Shown here: piece after piece, positions 1-5,604 of the stretch
How the letters are laid out: each line of letters begins with the position of its first letter
Position numbering within the stretch: the first letter of the stretch is position 1
Assembly (NCBI GenBank): GCA_019308705.1
Contig: JAFDHW010000177.1
Location: forward strand, 1 to 5,604
Direction of reading: 5' to 3'
Length of the DNA stretch: 5,604 bases
DNA from: Deltaproteobacteria bacterium
GTDB taxonomy: Bacteria > Desulfobacterota > Desulfobacteria > Desulfobacterales > Desulfatibacillaceae
Notes under the pieces: model-generated
Database searches by the model: none
Told to the model about the DNA's origin: nothing
The model's input: only the letters and a program-made list of their open reading frames with translations
Made by a program: the position numbers and the translations under genes

Positions 1-2046
1 GTAGCGCAGGTGCCGGGCCAGCTCATCGGGCATCTCGGAAAGGGGCCGCAAGAGTCCCGGGTAGATGCGCGCGTAGGTCTCCGCCAGCGGGTCGTGTTCG
101 TCGGCCGCGTAAAAGGTCACCGTGCCGTCGTAGGCGTCCACCACCACCTTCACGGAGTTCCGGATGTAATTGAACTTGTGGCGCCAGGATTCGGCGTTGG
201 GGTAGTGGCGGCTTACCGTGTAGGCGTCCTGGACCCAGTACAGCCGGTTGTCGGCCACCACCACGTAGGGGTCTTCATCCAGCAGGAAAAAGGGCGCGAT
301 TCGCTGGATGCGCTCCTTGATGTTGCGGTGGAAAAGCACCCGGGAGTCTTTGTTGCCCTTGGTGGTGAAGAGCAGGTTCTTGTCCTTGAAATAAAGGGCC
401 AGAAGGGCCCGGCGCAGAAGGCTCGACGCCCGCACGCCGCCCGCGCCCCGGTAGTTGGTCACCACCTCCTCCCCCGCCCGGCCCAACTCGCCGGTGTCGT
501 TGGGGACCATGACCCAGGTGTAGTCCTCGGTGCCGTAGTAGATGTCCGGCCTGTCCAGGGTAAACCCGTAGTCCGACCGGGGCGGGATGTCCCGGATGAA
601 CCAGACCATGCCCTCCTCGCCGCCCTGCACCGCCGGGGTCATGACCACTCCCTGGCCGTGGGTGTAGCGCAGGTGGAGGTTCACCCACGAGTCCCGGGCG
701 TAGCCGGGCAGGCGGTCCAGGTTGATCTCCCGGGCGGCCAGGTACACCTGCTGGAGCGCCCCCCGCACCATGTACCGGTCCACGTCCACGTCCACGAACC
801 CGTAATAAGGCCGGATCCCCTGGATCTGGTGGTAGTACTCCATGAGGTAGTCCCGGTCCCACACCGGAACGTTCTTGAGGGTGCGCTCCGGTTCGGAAAC
901 CGCGGGCTTGTCCTGGGCCAGGGAGTATTCCCGCTCGATGATGTGATCCAAGCCAAAGGCCGCCAGTGTGCTCTTGATGCTGTTTGCGATGTAGGGCCGC
1001 TCCGCGGCGATCTCGTTGGGCTTGACCGAATATTTCTGCACCTGGTCCTTCAGGTACTCGGAATGGTAGGCCAGAAGCGCCAGGACGAGCAGCGCGGCGA
1101 CGGCCAGCGTGACCTTGACGCCCTTCTTGAAGAGCACGTTCGCCGCCAACGACGCGCCCAGGGCCAGGGTGAGTCCCCACAAGGCCCACAACAGGGGCAG
1201 GGAGACCTTCATCTCCACGTATCCCGGCCCAAAGAACAGCGGCTGGTGTGCGTCGGTGTAGAGCAGGGCGTGGCGCTCCAGGGAAAAGCCCCAGGCGGCG
1301 GCCGCGGCCGTGAGAACCAGAAGCACCGCCAGGTGCAGCCTCATGCCGCCGGAAAGCCTGCGCTCCTGTTCGCCCTCCAGGCCGGCCCGCAGCAGGTAGA
1401 TGGCCGAAACCATGGCGAACAGGGCAACGGCGGCGGCCAGCAGCCTTGGCTGCAGCAAGTCCTGGGCGGGGTGGGCGAAGAGGTAGTGGCCCACGTCCAG
1501 GCCGAACACCGGGTCCACGGCCCCGCCGTGGCCGCCGAACAGGTACAGCAGCATGGTTTCCCAGCGGGCGTAGAGGGGATACGCCACCACCGCCGCGCCG
1601 GCCAGGGACACCAGCCCCCACCCGGTCACGGGGCTGGTGAGCAACCGGGCCAATCTTCCCCGCGGCTTTTCGGCCTCTTCTCCCGCCGGTTCCTCCTTTT
1701 GGGGATTCACCCGGGCCCTGCGCCTTGCCGCGGCCAGGGAAGCCCCCCGCAGGTTGACGTAAAAGGCCAAAAGGACCAGAAACCCGCCCGCGGCGCAGAG
1801 GGCGTACTTGTACAAAAACCGCTGCCAGAAATAAAAGCCGTAGCCCACGGAGGAAAACCACCAGAAGTCCACCCAGAAATCCAGGAACAGGAACAGGACC
1901 GCGGCGGCCAGCAGGCCCACGGCCGCCACCGCCAGCACAAAAAGCGCCAGCCATTTCCTGCCCGCGGATATTCCCTTTTTCACCGGGGGGGTCTCCGCGG
2001 CCGTTTCCTGGGGAGGGGACTGGGGAAGGGGCTGGTTGTCCATCAT
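1..2046 (-). CDS. UPF0182 family integral membrane protein (C-terminus cut by window edge)
   Basis: This is a large membrane protein of unknown function in the UPF0182 family (COG1615). The frame is open for 682 codons from an ATG-ATG pair (2046 and 2043) to base 1 with no stop; full-length relatives are about 900 residues, so roughly the last quarter is missing. After a short Pro/Gln-rich N-terminus I count seven hydrophobic segments, near residues 32-55, 77-97, 142-160, 202-219, 237-256, 281-306 and 312-327, matching the seven-helix N-terminal half of the family. Between helices 1 and 2 lies the family-type DFWVDFWWFSSVGYG stretch. The large soluble domain follows, with VKPNEIAAERPYI (about 341-353), HGQGVVMTPA, FIRDIPPRSDYG, RPDIYYGTEDY and DNRLYWVQDAYT, all typical of UPF0182. 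An AAGGG sequence seven bases before the first ATG is a plausible ribosome site. It is divergent from ptsH and probably transcribed alone. Family assignment is firm; no enzymatic role can be read from the sequence. Confidence 0.95.
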   Translation of the reverse strand, partial: MMDNQPLPQSPPQETAAETPPVKKGISAGRKWLALFVLAVAAVGLLAAAVLFLFLDFWVDFWWFSSVGYGFYFWQRFLYKYALCAAGGFLVLLAFYVNLRGASLAAARRRARVNPQKEEPAGEEAEKPRGRLARLLTSPVTGWGLVSLAGAAVVAYPLYARWETMLLYLFGGHGGAVDPVFGLDVGHYLFAHPAQDLLQPRLLAAAVALFAMVSAIYLLRAGLEGEQERRLSGGMRLHLAVLLVLTAAAAAWGFSLERHALLYTDAHQPLFFGPGYVEMKVSLPLLWALWGLTLALGASLAANVLFKKGVKVTLAVAALLVLALLAYHSEYLKDQVQKYSVKPNEIAAERPYIANSIKSTLAAFGLDHIIEREYSLAQDKPAVSEPERTLKNVPVWDRDYLMEYYHQIQGIRPYYGFVDVDVDRYMVRGALQQVYLAAREINLDRLPGYARDSWVNLHLRYTHGQGVVMTPAVQGGEEGMVWFIRDIPPRSDYGFTLDRPDIYYGTEDYTWVMVPNDTGELGRAGEEVVTNYRGAGGVRASSLLRRALLALYFKDKNLLFTTKGNKDSRVLFHRNIKERIQRIAPFFLLDEDPYVVVADNRLYWVQDAYTVSRHYPNAESWRHKFNYIRNSVKVVVDAYDGTVTFYAADEHDPLAETYARIYPGLLRPLSEMPDELARHLRY

Positions 2047-2156
2047 CCAAAAGCCCTTGCCTTTCCGGCCGGCCAGGAGCGCGGGACGGCAGCGTAAACG
2101 AGCGGTTTTCGGGTTCGAGGGTTTTTGCAGAATCCCCGGACCATCCCGGGAAGGGC

Positions 2157-2162
2157 AATATA
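2157..2162 (-). promoter_or_regulatory. Possible -10 element for the UPF0182 gene
   Basis: On the minus strand a TATATT hexamer, preceded by an A-tract (GGAAAAAAACTGG), lies in one of the few AT-rich patches of the divergent region. It would give a 5' leader of about 100 bases before the ATG at 2046. No good -35 hexamer is found at 16-18 bases; TTCGAC sits only 13 bases upstream. The call therefore rests on the -10 match, the A-tract and position alone. Confidence 0.3.
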
Positions 2163-2207
2163 CCAGTTTTTTTCCGTCGAATCGAGGTGAAAACCCTTTT
2201 TGGCCGC

Positions 2208-2231
2208 ATGGGGGGTCCGTCCTCCCCCCAT
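2208..2231. repeat. Perfect GC-rich inverted repeat (hairpin) in the divergent intergenic region
   Basis: ATGGGGGG (2208-2215) and CCCCCCAT (2224-2231) form a perfect 8-bp stem around an 8-base loop. It is followed at once by a second palindrome, ATGGGCCCCAT (2233-2243), and another CCCCAT at 2245-2250, so the same arm recurs three times within about 45 bases. There is no T-run directly after the hairpin on either strand, so it does not look like a standard intrinsic terminator. It lies upstream of the putative promoter for the UPF0182 gene and about 390 bases upstream of ptsH. Role unknown; a protein-binding site or a structured leader element are possible. Confidence 0.55.
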
Positions 2232-2550
2232 AATGGGCCCCATACCCCATTTACCCGCGTCCGGCCGGCCGGTACAACCACGGCATCGAAAGAGGAGGAA
2301 AATCCCGCGACTCGCCCGAGGTGGCCCATGCGCTGGAAAAAGAACAAGCCGTCGCCGGGTTCGGAGGCAAGACCCCGGTGGTGTTCCTGGATATTGACGC
2401 CGCCCTGGCCCGCTTCCTTCAGAAGCCAGCGGGCGCGGATCTCCTCCCGCGTGCGCAAAAAGCGCCCCGCGCCTTGCCGGAGTTCCGTCCCCGAGCGGTG
2501 ACCGCAGGAGAAAACGGGGGTCCGCGTACTTCGCGCCCACGGCCGGTTTG
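2232..2550. other. Long non-coding stretch of the divergent region, no supported gene
   Basis: About 320 bases between the hairpin cluster and the ptsH promoter. It contains a 12-base palindrome CCGGCCGGCCGG (2261-2272; its first ten bases recur at 2065-2074), an AGGAGG with no start codon at usable distance (2293-2298), and short open frames on both strands. One plus-strand frame is open from 2234 to the TGA after 2552, with a GTG at 2321 and a central GFGGKTPVVFLDIDAALARF segment, but I recognise no family and its third-position GC (about 70 percent by hand over 64 codons) is lower than the neighbouring genes appear to be. No T-arm or other tRNA structure is seen. I leave it unannotated as a gene. 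Confidence 0.5.
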
Positions 2551-2584
2551 TTGACACGCCGACACACCCCGTGTTAGTTAGGAT
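2551..2584 (+). promoter_or_regulatory. Putative sigma70-type promoter of ptsH-ptsI-smpB
   Basis: A perfect TTGACA (2551-2556) is followed by an AT-rich stretch beginning about 2572. No strong -10 lies at the ideal 17-base spacing: TGTTAG at 2572-2577 (15-base spacer) matches three of six positions, and TAGGAT at 2579-2584 matches four but is 22 bases away. Transcription would start roughly 25-50 bases before the ptsH ATG, giving a short leader. GACAC repeats at 2553-2557 and 2561-2565 and an opposed GTGTT at 2571-2575 overlap the element and could be an operator. Position and the exact -35 support it; the weak -10 limits confidence and would suit activator-dependent initiation. Confidence 0.5.
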
Positions 2585-2619
2585 ATTTTTGATTATGCTG
2601 GCCCTTTTTTGGGAAAACC

Positions 2620-2912
2620 ATGGAAAACCGCCGCACACAAACCCTTCAACGGGAGCTTTTGATCACCAACGAGCTGGGCCTGCACGCCCGGTGCGCGGCC
2701 AAAATCGCCCAGGCGGCCCAGAAGGCCTCCGGCCGTGTGCTTCTTTCCCACAACGGCACGGAGGTGGACGCCACCAGCACCCTGGACATTCTCACGCTGG
2801 CCTGCACCAAAGGGTCCTCCATCCTCCTTACCGTTTCCGACCCCGCGGACGCGCCCGTGATGGAGGAAATCTCCTCTTTGGTCGCCGAAGGATTCGGCGA
2901 AACCGAAGCCCC

Positions 2913-2916
<4 letters not shown>
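2620..2916 (+). CDS. ptsH: Phosphocarrier protein HPr
   Basis: HPr takes a phosphoryl group from enzyme I on a histidine and passes it to EIIA domains or regulatory targets in the cytoplasm. The 98-residue product has the usual length (85-100) with about ten extra residues at the N-terminus. The active-site region is NELGLHARCAAK, so H22 corresponds to His15 and R24 to Arg17 of classical HPr; C25 replaces the usual proline. The second signature, VDATSTLDILTL, aligns with VNLKSIMGVMSL of Bacillus subtilis HPr and places S53 at the regulatory Ser46 position, which suggests that an HPr kinase may exist in this organism (inference). The ATG at 2620 is the first start after an in-frame TGA at 2590-2592; the ribosome site (GGGA, 2611-2614) is weak. 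Its TGA overlaps the ptsI ATG by three bases (ATGA), so translation is probably coupled. Family assignment is firm. Confidence 0.96.
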
Positions 2917-4715
<1,799 letters not shown>

Positions 4716-4725
4716 TCTCCCCGGC

Positions 4726-5199
4726 ATGAAGAGGACCGCCCCCAAGACAACCTCGCCCGGCACCAAGCTGGTGTGCCAGAACAAGAAGGCCCGGCACGAC
4801 TATTTCATCGTGGAGGAGATGGAGGCCGGGCTGGTCCTGAAGGGGACGGAGGTGAAGAGCCTGCGCCTGGGCCGGGCGAACCTCAAGGACTCCTACGCGA
4901 AAATCCAGAAAGGCGAGGTGTGGGTTCACAACGCGCACATCGCCGAATACCCTTTCTCCCACTACGGCAACCACGACCCCACCCGCCCAAGGAAGCTTTT
5001 GCTCCACGCCTCGGAGATCAAGCGCCTGATCGGAAAGACCCAGAAGTCGGGGCTGACCCTCATCCCGCTTTCCATCTACTTTTCCCACGGGAAAGCCAAG
5101 ATGAAGGTCGCGCTCGCCCGCGGCAAGAAGAAGTACGACAAGCGCGAAAGCATCAAGCGGCGCGACCAGAAGCGGGATATGGAACGGGAGATGAAATAG
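4726..5199 (+). CDS. smpB: SsrA (tmRNA)-binding protein SmpB
   Basis: SmpB binds tmRNA and delivers it to ribosomes stalled on broken messages, so that the nascent peptide is tagged and the ribosome released. The product has 157 residues, the normal length. Family signatures appear in order: NKKARHDYFI (19-28), GTEVKSLRLGRANL (40-53), DSYAKI, HIAEYPFSHYGNHDP, RKLLLHASEIKRL, SGLTLIPLSIYF, GKAKMKVALARGKKKYDKRE, and a basic C-terminal tail (IKRRDQKRDMEREMK) of the type that enters the mRNA channel. The ATG at 4726 follows the ptsI stop by 10 bases; no upstream start exists in frame nearby and no clear Shine-Dalgarno is seen, so translation may depend on coupling with ptsI. The tmRNA gene (ssrA) is not in this window. 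The gene looks complete and ordinary; the linkage with ptsHI probably means co-transcription only. Confidence 0.98.
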   Translation: MKRTAPKTTSPGTKLVCQNKKARHDYFIVEEMEAGLVLKGTEVKSLRLGRANLKDSYAKIQKGEVWVHNAHIAEYPFSHYGNHDPTRPRKLLLHASEIKRLIGKTQKSGLTLIPLSIYFSHGKAKMKVALARGKKKYDKRESIKRRDQKRDMEREMK

Positions 5200-5214
5200 T
5201 CTCCCGGACAGATG

Positions 5215-5238
5215 GCCGCCCCAAAGCAAAGGCGCGGC
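5215..5238 (+). terminator. Possible weak terminator hairpin after smpB
   Basis: GCCGCCCC (5215-5222) can pair with GGCGCGGC (5231-5238) with one C-C mismatch, around an 8-base AAAGCAAA loop. It starts 15 bases after the smpB stop, a suitable place for the end of the ptsH-ptsI-smpB transcript. Only TTCC follows instead of a T-run, so intrinsic termination would be weak; it may act with Rho or only protect the 3' end. Confidence 0.35.
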
Positions 5239-5271
5239 TTCCGAGAAGCTTGGCTTGAAGAGCGTGCAGGA

Positions 5272-5296
5272 GGGAACGTTTTTGCGCGTTGTTCCC
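5272..5296. repeat. Inverted repeat in the convergent smpB / methyltransferase gap
   Basis: GGGAAC (5272-5277) and GTTCCC (5291-5296) form a perfect 6-bp stem with a 13-base loop. It lies 28 bases past the methyltransferase stop on the minus strand, and beyond the smpB stop on the plus strand, where a bidirectional transcription end would be expected. No T-run follows on either strand and the loop is long, so terminator function is uncertain. Confidence 0.3.
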
Positions 5297-5324
5297 GGCC
5301 CCGCCGCGTTGGCCCTTGCCGATT

Positions 5325-5604
5325 CTACCCCTTCTCCCCCATGAGCAGGCTGGTGTTGAAGGGGGTGTCCTGGCGCTGGACGTTGGAAAGCCCGGCCTTC
5401 TGCATCCAGGCGGTGATTTCGGATTCCGTGTAGGTGTCTCCCGCGGCGGTGGCCACCAGCATGTTCAAGGCGAACATGGCCGCAAAGGGCGGAGAGGTCC
5501 TGTCCGGGTCCGCCATGAACTCCTGGATCACCACCCGGCCGCCTTCCCGGGCCGCGTCCGCCGCCTTTTGCAACAGGGCCTCGTTTTCGGCCGGGCCGTT
5601 GGAG
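5325..5604 (-). CDS. SAM-dependent O-methyltransferase, C-terminal part (N-terminus beyond window edge)
   Basis: The last 92 or so codons of a methyltransferase run from the right edge to a TAG at 5325-5327. The visible sequence begins SNGPAENEALLQKAADA, continues through GGRVVIQEFMADPDRTSPP and MFALNMLVATAAGDTYTESE, and ends with ITAWMQKAGLSNVQ plus a short beta-strand tail. This order (helix, GGRVVI strand, FALNMLV..T..G..YT helix, AGL) is characteristic of the C-terminal end of the Methyltransf_2 / hydroxyneurosporene-type O-methyltransferase fold. The SAM-binding glycine motif and the N-terminal dimerisation domain would lie outside the window, so the substrate cannot be judged. A TTG at 5573-5571 could be read as a start but would remove most of the enzyme; the open frame through the edge shows that the gene continues. 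It is convergent with smpB across a 125-base gap. Confidence 0.82.
   Translation of the reverse strand, partial: SNGPAENEALLQKAADAAREGGRVVIQEFMADPDRTSPPFAAMFALNMLVATAAGDTYTESEITAWMQKAGLSNVQRQDTPFNTSLLMGEKG

Noticed and set aside
10..2097. 695-codon open frame on the plus strand
   Set aside because: It lies antisense to the UPF0182 gene, whose translation matches a known family over its whole visible length. The antisense product is rich in Gly, Val, His, Arg and Gln with no recognisable domain, as expected from GC-rich codon third positions read backwards.
2108..2125. tRNA T-arm-like GGGTTCGAGG
   Set aside because: It lacks the paired downstream arm (AATCCC-type), and no acceptor, D or anticodon stem can be folded around it.
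2043..2567. 174-codon minus-strand frame across the divergent region
   Set aside because: Arg/Gly/Pro-rich product without motifs, no good ribosome site, and it runs through the putative promoters and hairpin cluster. It ends at the UPF0182 start.
275..2638. 787-codon open frame on the minus strand
   Set aside because: It overlaps the UPF0182 gene in another frame, crosses the whole intergenic region and enters ptsH. Its product is Gly/Arg/Pro-rich and low in complexity, with no family resemblance.
2571..2912. N-terminal extension of enzyme I in the same open frame
   Set aside because: The extension is the +1 shadow of ptsH and has no homology to EI. The ATG at 2913 fits the conserved EI N-terminus and the ATGA overlap.
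5200..5324. tmRNA (ssrA) gene next to smpB
   Set aside because: The gap is far too short (125 bases), and neither the tag-peptide reading frame nor a tRNA-Ala-like end with G-U pair is present.

Overview
The window is GC-rich bacterial chromosomal DNA (roughly two thirds G+C by eye, with strong G/C preference at third codon positions). It holds five supported protein genes: a large membrane protein of the UPF0182 family (minus strand, runs off the left edge), a compact plus-strand cluster of HPr (ptsH), enzyme I (ptsI) and SmpB (smpB), and the C-terminal part of a SAM-dependent O-methyltransferase (minus strand, runs off the right edge). The strong GC skew leaves long open frames opposite the real genes, including two of about 700-790 codons antisense to or overlapping the UPF0182 gene. 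I judge these to be shadows. The UPF0182 gene itself has no stop inside the window, so a complete-ORF scan would easily miss it.

Layout: 1-2046 (minus) UPF0182 protein; 2047-2619 divergent intergenic region of about 570 bases with a GC-rich hairpin cluster, a probable sigma70-type -35 element facing ptsH, and a weaker -10-like element facing the UPF0182 gene; 2620-4715 ptsH and ptsI with overlapping stop and start (ATGA); 4726-5199 smpB, 10 bases after ptsI; 5200-5324 a short convergent gap with two imperfect inverted repeats; 5325-5604 (minus) methyltransferase C-terminus.

Functionally, enzyme I and HPr are the two general phosphocarriers of the PEP-dependent phosphotransferase system. No sugar-specific EII is visible here, so the pair may feed transporters encoded elsewhere or act mainly in regulation. 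HPr keeps both the catalytic histidine (H22) and a serine aligned with the regulatory Ser46 of Firmicutes HPr, which fits organisms that carry HPr kinase. It has a cysteine where the HARP motif normally has proline. SmpB, the tmRNA partner in ribosome rescue, probably shares the transcript.

The organism is probably a Gram-negative of the deltaproteobacterial/Desulfobacterota kind. This is an inference from the style of the EI and HPr sequences, the high GC and the type of O-methyltransferase, and it is not proven by any single marker. I see no mobile element, CRISPR array, tRNA or rRNA. The content is largely housekeeping; the least understood parts are the UPF0182 protein and the long divergent intergenic region.
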